From contig CAJQSO010000025.1 of assembly GCA_905614365.1 (NCBI GenBank), positions 1 through 64,000 of the forward strand: a stretch of DNA of 64,000 nucleotides, given 5' to 3'. This DNA is from an uncultured Candidatus Thioglobus sp. (GTDB lineage Bacteria; Pseudomonadota; Gammaproteobacteria; PS1; Pseudothioglobaceae). Shown here one piece after another: positions 55,220-64,000 of the stretch. A program made the position numbers and the translations under genes. The notes below the pieces were generated by a model. That model searched no databases, was not told the origin of the DNA, and was given only the letters and a program-made list of their open reading frames with translations. Position 1 is the first letter of the stretch, and the number at the start of each line of letters is the position of its first letter.

Positions 55220-56536
55220 ATGACTAAATTTACACCTTTCTGGTGGGAAGGCCAGCCACAATTCGAAAATACTGATGTGGTTCCTTCAACTGCAGATATT
55301 GTAATTGTTGGCGCTGGGTATACAGGATTAAGCGCAGCTTTAACATTATCAAAGTCTGGAAAAAATGTCATTGTTCTAGATTCAGAGATGATTGGATTTG
55401 GGGCAAGTACTAGGAACGGCGGTATGCTTGGTTCTGGTCATAAGGTTTCAACAGATCAAGCAAAGAAAAAATATGGCGAGGATATTGCCGCAGAACTCCA
55501 TAAAGAGGCGAACGCTTCACTAGCTTTTACAACCAACTTAATTACAGTAAATAATATTGATTGCGAGTTTCAGGCCTGCGGAAGATTAAGGACATCCTGG
55601 CTCCCTAAGGATCAAGTAAGTATGTCAGATAATTTAAGAAAATTAAAAGCTATCGAAGACTTTAATTCTAAAATGATTGGTCCTGACATGATGCCCAAAT
55701 CAATAAAAACAGATTTATACTTTGGAGGTCAGTTTTATCAAGATCATGGCTCAGTCCATCCTCATAAATTTCATTATGGCTTATTAAAACTTGCATTGGA
55801 GGCTGGTGCAAAGGTTTTTGGCAGCAGGCCTGTAATTAAAATTACTCAATTGTCAAAATTAAAGCAAGATGGATTTGATGTTCTAACTCCAAATTCAAAA
55901 ATTCACTGTAAGCAAGTTCTTATGGCTACTAATGGATATACAAGGTCAAATCTTTCTAAGTATTTATCAAGACGCGTATTACCAGTTCCAAGTTTCGTAA
56001 TAACAACAGTGGATATTGGTAAAGATAAAGTTCAGTCTCTATTACCCGGCGGTCATTGTATGGTTGAAACTCGTAAGCGTTATTGCTACTATAGGCCAAC
56101 GCCTTGCGGTACAAGAATAATGCTAGGAACGCGTGCAGCTATGCACTCTATCTCTGCAGAAGAAGCATTACCAACTCTACGTAAAATGCTTTTAGAAATT
56201 TTTCCCTCTTTAGAGGGTGTTGAAATTAGTCATTGTTGGACTGGATTTACAGGATTTAGTTTTAGTCAATTACCAAATCTTAGTATTAATAAAGGGGTTT
56301 ATTCTGCGTTAGGGTACTGTGGAAATGGAGTTGCAATGGCGCCTTATTTGGGGCATATGGCTGCTTTAAAAATGTTAAATCCTAATCAAAAAGTTACTGT
56401 CTTTGAGAGTACACCTCTACAAACTAGACCCTACTATTTTGGAAAGCCATGGTTTCTTCCAATTGCGAGCGCTTATTTCAGGGCTTTTGATTTATTGGAT
56501 TACTATCGTCGAAAAAAATCAATTAAGAAAACTTAA
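55220..56536 (+). CDS. FAD-dependent oxidoreductase (DAO family, PuuB-like)
   Basis: The 438-residue protein opens FTPFWWEGQPQFEN and has the dinucleotide motif IVIVGAGYTGLSAALTL, followed by SEMIGFGASTRNGGMLGSG, which is typical of gamma-glutamylputrescine oxidase (PuuB) and relatives. Late blocks include YCYYRPTPCGTRIMLGTR and YSALGYCGNGVAMAPYLG. It probably oxidises an amine or N-methyl amino acid; the substrate is not known and no polyamine or betaine genes lie beside it. Confidence 0.85.
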   Translation: MTKFTPFWWEGQPQFENTDVVPSTADIVIVGAGYTGLSAALTLSKSGKNVIVLDSEMIGFGASTRNGGMLGSGHKVSTDQAKKKYGEDIAAELHKEANASLAFTTNLITVNNIDCEFQACGRLRTSWLPKDQVSMSDNLRKLKAIEDFNSKMIGPDMMPKSIKTDLYFGGQFYQDHGSVHPHKFHYGLLKLALEAGAKVFGSRPVIKITQLSKLKQDGFDVLTPNSKIHCKQVLMATNGYTRSNLSKYLSRRVLPVPSFVITTVDIGKDKVQSLLPGGHCMVETRKRYCYYRPTPCGTRIMLGTRAAMHSISAEEALPTLRKMLLEIFPSLEGVEISHCWTGFTGFSFSQLPNLSINKGVYSALGYCGNGVAMAPYLGHMAALKMLNPNQKVTVFESTPLQTRPYYFGKPWFLPIASAYFRAFDLLDYYRRKKSIKKT

Positions 56537-56610
56537 TCCAATAAAAAGGTTTTTTTATTAACAACCATGTCTTGTTTTTTATCTCTAAGCATGAGAAATA
56601 AGCAACTGCA

Positions 56611-56619
56611 TGGTAAAAT
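56611..56619 (+). promoter_or_regulatory. Possible extended -10 promoter for ndk
   Basis: TGGTAAAAT fits an extended -10 element (TGnTAtAAT) and lies 31 bases before the ndk ATG. No -35 box is obvious upstream. Confidence 0.35.
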
Positions 56620-56649
56620 ACCGGCTTTTTAATCAACTGAGGATTGTTC

Positions 56650-57075
56650 ATGGAACAAACTTTATCAATAATTAAGCCAGATGCTGTGGCTAAAAACGTA
56701 ATTGGTCAAATTTACTCTCGTTTTGAAGATGCTGGCTTTAAAATTGTTGCATCAAAAATGATTCACTTAGATGAGGCAATGGCAGGTGGATTCTATGCTG
56801 TTCATCAAGATAGACCTTTTTATAAAGATCTTGTAAGCTTTATGACATCTGGGCCCGTTATGGTCCAAGTTCTTGAAGGAGAGAATGCAGTTGCAAAACA
56901 TCGTGAAATTATGGGCGCGACTAATCCGAAAGAGGCAGATGCAGGGACTATCAGAGCAGATTTTGCAGAGTCTCTAGACGAAAATGCGGTTCATGGTTCA
57001 GACTCTCACGAAAATGCAGCAATAGAAATTGCTTATTTTTTTGGTGATGATGATGTTTGCCCAAGAACTAGATAA
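56650..57075 (+). CDS. ndk: Nucleoside diphosphate kinase
   Basis: Ndk balances nucleoside triphosphates. The protein opens [19 protein letters not shown], has [22 protein letters not shown] and the catalytic His in [14 protein letters not shown] chose ATG 56650 (141 residues), as the TTG two codons upstream is unlikely. ndk-rlmN is a conserved order, and rlmN begins 24 bases after. Confidence 0.97.
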   Translation: MEQTLSIIKPDAVAKNVIGQIYSRFEDAGFKIVASKMIHLDEAMAGGFYAVHQDRPFYKDLVSFMTSGPVMVQVLEGENAVAKHREIMGATNPKEADAGTIRADFAESLDENAVHGSDSHENAAIEIAYFFGDDDVCPRTR

Positions 57076-57098
57076 TTAACTTAAAAAGAGACTTACTG

Positions 57099-58181
57099 AT
57101 GTTAGAAAAACAAAACTTATTAGGACTTACTCAAGTTAAGCTTAAGAAGTTTTTTTCTGATTTAGACGAAAAGCCATTTCGTACAAAACAAATTATGCAA
57201 TGGATTTATCACCAAGGCGCTTTGGACTTTGGTGATATGCACAACTTTTCAAAAGACTTAAGACAAAAGCTTGAGGCGATTGCTTCTATTGCACTTCCTG
57301 AAGTTACTTCCATAAATCACTCAAAAGATGGTGTTATCAAGTGGGTAATAAAGTTAGGTGAAGAAAATCATATTGAAACAGTTTACATACCTCAGAAAGA
57401 TAGAGGAACGCTTTGTATATCTTCTCAAGTTGGTTGCTCATTAGCTTGTACATTTTGCTCAACTGGTTATCAAGGATTTAATCGTAATCTTGAAAACCAT
57501 GAAATTATTGCACAGGTATTAATTGCTCAAAACCATTTGAAAGCTAAAGATAGGCGAATTTCTAATGTAGTTTTTATGGGTATGGGTGAGCCATTACTTA
57601 ATGAATCTCCTGTTTATGATGCGTGTGATATCCTTTTGGATGATTGGGCATTTGGACTTTCAAGGAGAAGAGTTACTGTTTCTTCATCAGGAATTGTTCC
57701 TGCACTAAAGAGGATGTCAGACACAGTTCCAGTAAGTTTGGCTATCTCATTACACGCTCCTAACGATGAATTAAGAGATATACTTGTCCCAATTAATAAA
57801 AAATACCCTATTAAAGAGCTCATGAAAGCTTGTCATTACTACTTGAACGCTGGAACTCAAGAGCGACATGTAATGTTCGAGTACGTTATGCTTAAGGGTG
57901 TTAATGACTCTGTTGATCAAGCTCACGCACTCTCAAAGCTAATAAATTTTTGGTTTCAAGGAGAATCAGCTAAAGTTAACCTAATTCCTTTCAATCCATT
58001 CCCTGAAACTAAATATACAACTTCTAATGATGCAGCTATTGATAAATTTCAAGATATTCTTTATCGATCAGGGATTCGAACTACTACGAGAAGAACGCGT
58101 GGTGATGATGTTGATGCAGCATGTGGTCAATTAGCTGGAAAAGTTGCAGATAAGAGCAGAAGAAGTGCTGGACGGGATTAA
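57099..58181 (+). CDS. rlmN: Dual-specificity RNA methyltransferase RlmN
   Basis: RlmN is a radical SAM enzyme that methylates C2 of A2503 in 23S rRNA and A37 of some tRNAs. Cluster cysteines are in CSLACTFCSTGYQGFNR near residue 115, with GMGEPLLNE and VSLAISLHAPNDE, and the reactive C-terminal Cys in DVDAACGQLAGK. At 360 residues it is complete. The usual pilF and rodZ genes downstream are replaced by one small ORF. Confidence 0.96.
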   Translation: MLEKQNLLGLTQVKLKKFFSDLDEKPFRTKQIMQWIYHQGALDFGDMHNFSKDLRQKLEAIASIALPEVTSINHSKDGVIKWVIKLGEENHIETVYIPQKDRGTLCISSQVGCSLACTFCSTGYQGFNRNLENHEIIAQVLIAQNHLKAKDRRISNVVFMGMGEPLLNESPVYDACDILLDDWAFGLSRRRVTVSSSGIVPALKRMSDTVPVSLAISLHAPNDELRDILVPINKKYPIKELMKACHYYLNAGTQERHVMFEYVMLKGVNDSVDQAHALSKLINFWFQGESAKVNLIPFNPFPETKYTTSNDAAIDKFQDILYRSGIRTTTRRTRGDDVDAACGQLAGKVADKSRRSAGRD

Positions 58182-58458
58182 TTATTATCCAAAAAAGAAA
58201 AAACCTATAAAGAGGAGGCTACTTTGGCTTTTTTTGTTTTTTTTAATTTTTGGCGCTATATGGTATTATTTTCCAGGAAAAGATGCAACTGAAAGTAAAA
58301 CAAACTCCATCATAATTAGTCAGCCAAGCCTTGATGAAGTTAGTGAAAATAAAATTGTTGAAAATACTGATGATGTAATTTCTACTGATGAATTTAATGA
58401 AGCAACTGAAAATCTTGACGAAGTAATAAGCACTTATGAAGCAAGTACACAAAATTAA
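58165..58458 (+). CDS. Small single-pass membrane protein at the rodZ position
   Basis: A GTG at 58165 gives 97 residues (a TTG at 58144 inside rlmN would give 104). It has a basic segment [10 protein letters not shown], one membrane helix at about residues 20-38, and a hydrophilic acidic tail with two TENxDEVIST/[10 protein letters not shown]-like repeats. RodZ has the same layout after its HTH domain (basic stretch, helix, external tail), but the HTH is missing here. It overlaps ispG by 23 bases. It might be a shrunken RodZ or unrelated. Confidence 0.6.
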   Translation: MLDGINYYPKKKKPIKRRLLWLFLFFLIFGAIWYYFPGKDATESKTNSIIISQPSLDEVSENKIVENTDDVISTDEFNEATENLDEVISTYEASTQN

Positions 58459-59518
58459 AAGAAGGGTTTCAAAGAAAATTTTCGTAGGCAATGTCGCAAT
58501 TGGTGGTGATGCTCCGATTACTGTTCAGAGCATGACCAATACTGATACCTGTGATGTTGACTCTACAGTTTCTCAAATCTTATCTCTTGAGAAAGCAGGA
58601 GCTGATTTTGTTAGAGTTTCAATTCCGACTATGGATGCAGCTGAAGCGTTTAAAAAAATAAAGACACGCGTAAATATCCCTCTAATTACTGATATTCATT
58701 TTGATTATAAAATTGCCTTAAAAGTTGCAGGATATGGTGCGGACTGTTTAAGAATTAACCCTGGAAATATTGGTAAAGAAGATCGCATAAGGGAGGTTGT
58801 TGCCGCCGCAAAAGATAATGGAATCCCTATTCGTATTGGTGTTAATGCTGGATCCCTTGAAAAAGATTTACAAAAAAAATACACTGAGCCAACTCCAGAG
58901 GCAATGGTAGAGTCTGCATTTAGGCATATTGATATTTTGGATAGACTAAACTTTGATAACTTTAAAGTTTCATTAAAGGCTTCCGAAGTTTTTATGACTG
59001 TTTTTGCTTATCGTCAATTAGCTTCTCAAATTAATAACCCACTTCATCTAGGCATTACTGAAGCTGGATCATTTCGCTCTGGAACAGTTAAATCTTCAAT
59101 TGGAATGGGCTTACTTTTAAGTGAAGGTATTGGTGATACTATTAGAGTCTCTCTGGCATCGGATCCTGTGGATGAGATAAAAGTTGGTTTTGATATTTTA
59201 AAGTCACTTCATTTAAGAAAAAAGGGCGTTAATTTGATTGCATGCCCATCATGCTCAAGACAAAATTTTGATGTAATCGCAGTTGTTAATGAGCTTGAAG
59301 CTCGTCTAGAAGATATAACTGAGCCTATTGATGTTGCTGTAATTGGTTGTGTTGTTAATGGACCAGGGGAGGCGAAGGAAGTAAGTGTTGGACTTACTGG
59401 CGGCTCTCCAAATCTAATGTATATAGATGGAAAGCCTCACAGCAAGGTTAACAATGACTCACTAGTTGACACTTTAGAGGCTAGTATTAGAAGGCGTATA
59501 CCTATTTCAAACGTTTAA
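58436..59518 (+). CDS. ispG: 4-hydroxy-3-methylbut-2-en-1-yl diphosphate synthase
   Basis: IspG (GcpE) converts MEcPP to HMBPP in the MEP pathway using a 4Fe-4S cluster. It has [37 protein letters not shown] and [12 protein letters not shown], and cluster residues in [11 protein letters not shown] and [13 protein letters not shown]. At 360 residues it is complete. It is part of the run rlmN-small protein-ispG; the hisS gene that often follows is absent. Its end overlaps the DUF2062 gene by 17 bases. Confidence 0.96.
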   Translation: MKQVHKIKRRVSKKIFVGNVAIGGDAPITVQSMTNTDTCDVDSTVSQILSLEKAGADFVRVSIPTMDAAEAFKKIKTRVNIPLITDIHFDYKIALKVAGYGADCLRINPGNIGKEDRIREVVAAAKDNGIPIRIGVNAGSLEKDLQKKYTEPTPEAMVESAFRHIDILDRLNFDNFKVSLKASEVFMTVFAYRQLASQINNPLHLGITEAGSFRSGTVKSSIGMGLLLSEGIGDTIRVSLASDPVDEIKVGFDILKSLHLRKKGVNLIACPSCSRQNFDVIAVVNELEARLEDITEPIDVAVIGCVVNGPGEAKEVSVGLTGGSPNLMYIDGKPHSKVNNDSLVDTLEASIRRRIPISNV

Positions 59519-59987
59519 CTCTCTTTAGTGCTTTGTATTTATAAATTGAAATAACTGAAAAATACCCTAATGCTGATGCTACAGTCGAGGTAATTAGACC
59601 TCCAACCCATAGAGCGAGTGTCGCAGACCAAAAGTTATCCATCAAATAGCCAAATGAAAATTCAAATTCAGGATCCATTTCTACTCCAATAATGGATGCA
59701 CCTAATTTATAAGTAAAGTAAAAAATTGGCACTATTGTGATTGGGTTATTTACCCAAACAACTAACAATGAAAGTAGAATATTTGCAGAAAAAGTAACCG
59801 CAAGGATGCCAGCTAATAGAATATGAATTGGAACTGGAAGAAAAGCGCAAAAAAGACCAATAGCAAGGCCTTTGGCAATAGATTTTTTATTCCATTTCCA
59901 TAACTCTGGATCAGTTAGGTGTTTATTAAGCCAGCCTAAATTAACATTTTCACGTTTTGGACTATATTTTTTTAAAGTCGCTTTCAT
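59502..59987 (-). CDS. DUF2062 family membrane protein
   Basis: The 161-residue protein begins with a basic stretch, then [27 protein letters not shown] and [20 protein letters not shown], both typical of DUF2062. There are three or four helices (about 40-62, 70-100 and 120-145). No function is established. It immediately follows dxs on the minus strand, sharing one base. Confidence 0.88.
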   Translation of the reverse strand: MKATLKKYSPKRENVNLGWLNKHLTDPELWKWNKKSIAKGLAIGLFCAFLPVPIHILLAGILAVTFSANILLSLLVVWVNNPITIVPIFYFTYKLGASIIGVEMDPEFEFSFGYLMDNFWSATLALWVGGLITSTVASALGYFSVISIYKYKALKRVKRLK

Positions 59988-61789
59988 TAATTTTTTGATA
60001 CATTAATGATATTTTCTTCATGTAATCCATAAAGTAAATAAAGCTCGTCCTGAGATCCATGTTCGGTCACTAGATCTGGGACACCAAGGATATGGAGCGG
60101 CGTCTTAATATTTTTTGATTGAAGTAATTCATTAATAGCACTTCCAGCACCCCCGCTTGCAGTATTGTCTTCTATGGAGATTAGTTTTTTATAACTGTTA
60201 GCAGTATCGATAATTAAATTTTCATCTAACGGCTTAACAAATCGCATATCAATAACTGTTGCATCAATTTTTTCAGATGCGCTAAGGGCTGGCTCAAGCA
60301 TATTACCAAATGCAAAAATAGCAATATCTTTACCAGTTCTCACAATATTTCCTTTTCCAATTTCTATAGATGCACTTGTTGTAAATTCTTCAATGACTGA
60401 CTTTCCTCTTGGAAATCTTACGCAAACCGGTCCATCAAAATTAAGAGAAAAATTAAGGGCCTTGTACATTTCAATAGAAGAGCTTGGCGCCATAATAACA
60501 ATATTTGGAATACATCTCAAAAAGCTTAAGTCAAAAATACCAGCATGAGTCGCTCCATCTGCTCCAACAAGCCCTGCACGATCAATAGCAAAAATAACGT
60601 TTAAATTTTGTAACGCGATATCATGAATAAACTGGTCATAACCACGCTGTAAGAATGTTGAATATATTGCAACAACTGGCTTTAATCCTTTGGTCGCCAT
60701 GCCTCCAGCTAGCGTGACAGCATGTTGCTCTGCAATTGCGACATCAATGAAGCGATCAGGAAAGTTTTTTTCAAAATTAACCATGCCAGATCCTTCAGAC
60801 ATTGCTGGTGTTATACCAATTATTCTTTCATCATTTTTGGCGCTATTACATAACCATTCTCCAAAAACTTTGCTGTAGCTTGGAAAGTTGTTAGTTGAGT
60901 TTGATGGTGGAGAAATTCCATGAAACTTTAATGGATTTTGCTCAGCAGCCTCAAGCCCATGTCCTTTTTTAGTAATGATATGGAGAATTCGAGGATTTTC
61001 AATATTTTTTAAATTTTGTAAAGCTTTAATTAATACGGGAATATCATGACCATCAATTGGTCCAAAATACTCTATCCCAAGCTCTTCAAATAACGTTCCT
61101 GGAAGAAACATCCCTTTTAGATGCTCCTCTGAGCGTTTAGCAAATTTTTGAACACGTGGCAATCTTTCTAAGAACTCAAGAGATTTTGACTTCATAGTTG
61201 AGTATATTTTTCCAGAAATAAGTCTAGTTAGATATTTGCTCAAAGCCCCAACATTTTGAGAAATCGACATGTCGTTATCATTTAGAATGATTAGCAGGTT
61301 AGCATCAGTATCGCCTGCATGATTCATGGCTTCAAATGACATGCCTCCACTTAGCGCCCCATCTCCGATAACTGCTATTGATGTGTCAGACTTATGTTGT
61401 AATTTGTTTGCAATTGCAATACCAAGTGCTGCACTTATTGAGGTTGATGAGTGACCCGCTCCAAAAGCATCATGTTCACTCTCACTTCTTTTCGTAAAGC
61501 CAGATAAGCCACCTTTCTGACGCAGAGTAGACATTAAATCTTTTCTACCAGTTAGGATTTTATGGGTGTACGCCTGATGACCAACATCCCAAACAAAAGT
61601 ATCGTTAGGGGTGTCAAATACATAGTGCATTGCCAGGGTTAATTCAATAGTTCCAAGGTTTGAGCTAAGGTGTCCACCAGTTTGCTCAATACTATCTATT
61701 AAAAATAATTTAATCTCTTCAGCAAGAGCATTTAATTCTTCAATGTCTAGTTTTTTTATGTCACTTGGCTTATGAATATTATTTAGCAT
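59987..61789 (-). CDS. dxs: 1-deoxy-D-xylulose-5-phosphate synthase
   Basis: Dxs is the first enzyme of the MEP pathway and uses thiamine diphosphate. The 600-residue protein has VWDVGHQAYTHKILTGRKD, GAGHSSTSISAALGIA, the ThDP motif IGDGALSGGMSFEAMNHAG ending in NDNDMSIS, DGHD, AEQHAVTLAGGMA with the catalytic Glu, and DRAGLVGADGATHAG. With ispD, ispF and ispG it completes much of the pathway in this window (ispC, ispE and ispH are not here). Confidence 0.97.
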   Translation of the reverse strand: MLNNIHKPSDIKKLDIEELNALAEEIKLFLIDSIEQTGGHLSSNLGTIELTLAMHYVFDTPNDTFVWDVGHQAYTHKILTGRKDLMSTLRQKGGLSGFTKRSESEHDAFGAGHSSTSISAALGIAIANKLQHKSDTSIAVIGDGALSGGMSFEAMNHAGDTDANLLIILNDNDMSISQNVGALSKYLTRLISGKIYSTMKSKSLEFLERLPRVQKFAKRSEEHLKGMFLPGTLFEELGIEYFGPIDGHDIPVLIKALQNLKNIENPRILHIITKKGHGLEAAEQNPLKFHGISPPSNSTNNFPSYSKVFGEWLCNSAKNDERIIGITPAMSEGSGMVNFEKNFPDRFIDVAIAEQHAVTLAGGMATKGLKPVVAIYSTFLQRGYDQFIHDIALQNLNVIFAIDRAGLVGADGATHAGIFDLSFLRCIPNIVIMAPSSSIEMYKALNFSLNFDGPVCVRFPRGKSVIEEFTTSASIEIGKGNIVRTGKDIAIFAFGNMLEPALSASEKIDATVIDMRFVKPLDENLIIDTANSYKKLISIEDNTASGGAGSAINELLQSKNIKTPLHILGVPDLVTEHGSQDELYLLYGLHEENIINVSKN

Positions 61790-61816
61790 TATTGAGTTAA
61801 ATTGATTTGGCTGTGC

Positions 61817-61844
61817 TTGTTAAGCAAAAGAAAAATATTATACA
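61817..61844 (+). promoter_or_regulatory. Possible promoter upstream of trhO
   Basis: TTGTTA and TATACA are 16 bases apart on the plus strand. The leader of about 115 bases contains a six-codon frame (MFIKKG, 61886-61906) with an excellent AAAGGAG ribosome binding site five bases ahead. The trhO ATG at 61969 itself has no clear ribosome binding site. Confidence 0.35.
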
Positions 61845-61968
61845 CTTGTCGGTATTAATAATAGTGGAGCCCTAAAGGAGTTTTAATGTTTATTAAAAAA
61901 GGTTAAATAGTAAAAAAAAAATACAACTGGCTAGTAAAATTAATCCACTACTTTTTCATTTATGAAAT

Positions 61969-62910
61969 ATGCTCACTATTTGTGCTTTATATAAATTTAC
62001 TCGGTTAGATGACTTTGAAGAAATTCAAGACCCTCTTAAATTATTTTTAGATTCGCTAAATATTAGAGGTACTTTATTGTTGGCTAGAGAGGGAGTGAAT
62101 GGAACCATTGCTGGTGATAACGATAGCATTATGAAATCCCTTGATTACCTTCAAAAAGATAAGAGGCTAGTTGGTTTGGAGTATAAATTTTCTTATAGTG
62201 AGAAACCTCCATTTAAAAGACTTAAGGTAAAGTTAAAAAAGGAAATAGTGACTTTGGGCGTATCAAATATTGACCCTACATTTTCTTCTGGTACTTATGT
62301 TAAACCAGCTGATTGGAATGAGCTCATTAACGACCCTGATGTTGTTTTAATTGATACTCGAAATAATTATGAATTTGAAATAGGTAGTTTTAAGGGCTCA
62401 ATTAACCCAAATACTGAGACATTTCGGCAGTTTCCAGCCTATACCAAAAATAATTTAGAAAAATATCGAGATAAAAAAATTGCAATGTTTTGTACTGGCG
62501 GTATACGCTGTGAAAAATCTACTGCTTATTTAAAATCAAAAGGTTTTGAAAATGTGTTTCATCTTCAGGGTGGAATTTTAAAATATCTTGAAGAGGTTAA
62601 AGAAGATGATAGCTTATGGGAGGGTGAGTGTTTTGTCTTCGATGATAGAGTAGCTGTTAAGCATAATCTTGAGCTTGGAAAATATGATCAATGTCATGCC
62701 TGTAGATTTCCAATTACTGAGGAAGACAAAGAGCATCCTCATTATGAAAAAGGAACCTCCTGCCCAAGATGTTATGGAACAAAAAATTTGTCACAAGTTA
62801 ATCGCTATCGTGAAAGAGAAAAACAGGTTCAGCTTGCAAAGAGTCGTGGAGAATCACATATAGGCGATGATGCTAATAACGTAATTGCAAAAAGCAATAA
62901 AAAAAATTAA
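61969..62910 (+). CDS. trhO: tRNA uridine(34) hydroxylase TrhO (YceA, rhodanese-like)
   Basis: TrhO makes 5-hydroxyuridine at U34 using O2. The 313-residue protein has an N-terminal acylphosphatase-like domain with [10 protein letters not shown], a rhodanese domain with [18 protein letters not shown] and the active-site Cys in [16 protein letters not shown], and a C-terminal Cys-rich block (CHACRFPIT and SCPRCYG). Name and function follow YceA of E. coli. Confidence 0.93.
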   Translation: MLTICALYKFTRLDDFEEIQDPLKLFLDSLNIRGTLLLAREGVNGTIAGDNDSIMKSLDYLQKDKRLVGLEYKFSYSEKPPFKRLKVKLKKEIVTLGVSNIDPTFSSGTYVKPADWNELINDPDVVLIDTRNNYEFEIGSFKGSINPNTETFRQFPAYTKNNLEKYRDKKIAMFCTGGIRCEKSTAYLKSKGFENVFHLQGGILKYLEEVKEDDSLWEGECFVFDDRVAVKHNLELGKYDQCHACRFPITEEDKEHPHYEKGTSCPRCYGTKNLSQVNRYREREKQVQLAKSRGESHIGDDANNVIAKSNKKN

Positions 62911-62985
62911 ATTGATACTGGTATAAGGATTGCATCGATTTTTTTATAGTTCTATATAATTACTACTTCTAAATAGGATTAACAA

Positions 62986-63576
62986 ATGTTTGAGCGCAAA
63001 GACATTGCTAAATTAAAAAAAGATATAGTTCTTGATGTAGAGTTATTTGATTCAAATCTAAAACTGCATACTCGATGGGGCACTTTTAGTCCTCGAGCTC
63101 TTGATGATGGTACTAAACTTTTGATGAAGTACTTTAGCGCTGATATTGATGATGTCTGTTTAGATTTAGGCTGTGGTTATGGTCCTATAGGTCTAGCGCT
63201 GGCAAAACACTGCTCTAAGGGTGAAGTTCACATGGTTGATAAAGACTTTGTTGCAGTTGATCTTGCAAATTACAATGCAAAAATCAATAATATTTTCAAT
63301 GCTAAAGCGTACCTTTCAGATGCTTTTTTACAAGTCCCTAGTGATATCAAATTTAATCAAATTGTTTCAAATATTCCTGCTAAAGTTGGACGCGAGCAAC
63401 TGTCAATAATTCTTTATGATGCTTTGGACGCTCTAAAACCTGGGGGCGTAATTACTGTCGTTACAATTAATGGACTAAAGGACTTTATAAAAAATAACTT
63501 TAAATCAGTTTTTGGTAATTACAAAAAAATTAAACAAGGGCAAAAGTATGTAATTTCTCAAGCAATTAAGCAATAA
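62986..63576 (+). CDS. Class I SAM-dependent methyltransferase (RsmC-like, MTS domain)
   Basis: The 196-residue protein resembles the C-terminal half of RsmC: HTRWGTFSPRALDDGTKLLM, the SAM motif CLDLGCGYGPIGLALA, HMVDKDFVAVDLA and VSNIPAKVGREQL, where RsmC has SNPPFHxG. The change from NPPF to NIPA at the catalytic site is notable; NPPF/Y normally flips the guanine or glutamine target. The substrate is therefore uncertain, rRNA being likely. It begins 75 bases after trhO. Confidence 0.82.
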   Translation: MFERKDIAKLKKDIVLDVELFDSNLKLHTRWGTFSPRALDDGTKLLMKYFSADIDDVCLDLGCGYGPIGLALAKHCSKGEVHMVDKDFVAVDLANYNAKINNIFNAKAYLSDAFLQVPSDIKFNQIVSNIPAKVGREQLSIILYDALDALKPGGVITVVTINGLKDFIKNNFKSVFGNYKKIKQGQKYVISQAIKQ

Positions 63577-63647
63577 TTGTTTTTACAAATCTTTATAGGC
63601 TTGTGAATACTATACTAAAATAGTAAAAAAACATTGGGAGTATTAAA

Positions 63648-63974
63648 TTGGACGTAATAGAAAAAATTCAAAAACAAGTTGATAGTGCAGCGATAGTTAT
63701 TTATATGAAAGGAACGCCTCAATTTCCTCAGTGTGGTTTCTCAGCTCGTGCATCTCAAACGCTAGCTTCAACGGGTGTTGAGTTTGCATTTGTTAACATT
63801 TTTGAAGACCAAGAGGTTTTTCAAAGCCTACCTGACTTTGCTGACTGGCCAACATTTCCCCAAATCTATTTTAATTCTGAATTAGTTGGTGGTGGTGATA
63901 TTATTCTTGAAATGGCAGAGCAGGATACGTTGAAAGAGGCTATGGAAGAGGCTGTGGAAAAGTACAATGGCTAA
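63648..63974 (+). CDS. grxD: Monothiol glutaredoxin (Grx4 type)
   Basis: The 108-residue protein has the CGFS motif in GTPQFPQCGFSARASQTL, and WPTFPQIYFNSELVGGGDI, the glutathione-binding part. Such proteins carry 2Fe-2S clusters and hand them to apo-enzymes. The start appears to be TTG at 63648, placed well behind GGGAG. It ends 26 bases before the window edge. Confidence 0.95.
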   Translation: MDVIEKIQKQVDSAAIVIYMKGTPQFPQCGFSARASQTLASTGVEFAFVNIFEDQEVFQSLPDFADWPTFPQIYFNSELVGGGDIILEMAEQDTLKEAMEEAVEKYNG

Positions 63975-64000
63975 AAAAAATAATTAGCTATAAAGTTCTT

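Noticed and set aside
56540-56562. AATAAAAA/TTTTTTTATT inverted repeat after the FAD oxidoreductase gene
   Set aside because: All A-T pairs apart from the loop, so too weak to call a terminator.
1-64000. CRISPR arrays, prophage, insertion sequences, toxin-antitoxin pairs
   Set aside because: No repeated spacer pattern, integrase, transposase or typical small gene pair was seen; the window is nearly all core genes.

Overview
The window is a compact, AT-rich stretch (about one third G+C by eye) of a gammaproteobacterial chromosome. The gene content points to a small-genome marine lineage, and the SUP05/Candidatus Thioglobus group is my best guess; this is inference from synteny and protein motifs, not a database match. 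Support: gammaproteobacterial neighbourhoods (murC-murB-ddl-ftsQ, ftsB-ispD-ispF, ruvB-ybgC-tolQRA, bamE divergent from fur, smpB divergent from ratA, yqaA-nlpD, mnmA-hflD), stop codons that abut or overlap at many convergent pairs, and very short intergenic gaps. No tRNA, rRNA, CRISPR array, insertion sequence or prophage was recognised.

Layout. 0-1 kb: 3' end of mltD and a membrane protein. 0.9-8.9 kb (minus): rpsT, smr, xseA, an RDD protein, ftsB, ispD, ispF, murC, murB, ddl, ftsQ, mixing cell wall, division and isoprenoid genes. 9-17 kb: hflD, mnmA, phoH, a polysaccharide deacetylase, miaB, an MscS channel, nlpD, yqaA, glyQ. 17-20 kb: the S-adenosylmethionine cycle, with metK behind a structured leader resembling a SAM-II riboswitch and ahcY behind a clear SAH riboswitch. 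20-25.4 kb: ccmAB, bamE, fur, znuB, prfA, hemA. 25.5-34.8 kb: ruvB, ybgC, tolQRA, glyS, dtd, an ArsC-like gene, trxA, ruvC, a cation-efflux gene. 34.8-35.5 kb: the only long stretch without an established gene. It carries a near-consensus Fur box overlapping a promoter, a 46-codon ORF that could also be a small RNA, and a strong terminator. 35.5-37.7 kb: NAD-dependent formate dehydrogenase, 2-Cys peroxiredoxin and HU. 37.7-49 kb: a DinG-type helicase, ispB, rlmE, typA, an RND pump, ruvA, leuD, leuC. 49-64 kb: an AsnB/AsnO-type amidotransferase, rnhA, a DUF455 protein, rluE, ratA, smpB, a second HU, a hydrolase, an FAD oxidoreductase, ndk, rlmN, a RodZ-position mini-protein, ispG, a DUF2062 protein, dxs, trhO, a methyltransferase, grxD.

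The isoprenoid genes ispD, ispF, ispG, dxs and ispB supply precursors for quinones and the peptidoglycan lipid carrier. The MurBC/Ddl/FtsQB, TolQRA, NlpD and MltD products act on envelope synthesis and division. Fur is encoded at 21.8 kb and a strong predicted Fur operator lies at 34.9 kb.

The most novel candidates are the Fur-controlled mini-locus at 34.87-35.18 kb, the metK leader at 19.86-19.97 kb, and a possible plus-strand small RNA between ccmA and bamE. The rest is largely conserved core genome, with notable rearrangements: glyQ and glyS are split, ruvA, ruvB and ruvC are dispersed, the division cluster ends at ftsQ, and only a membrane stub sits at the RodZ position.
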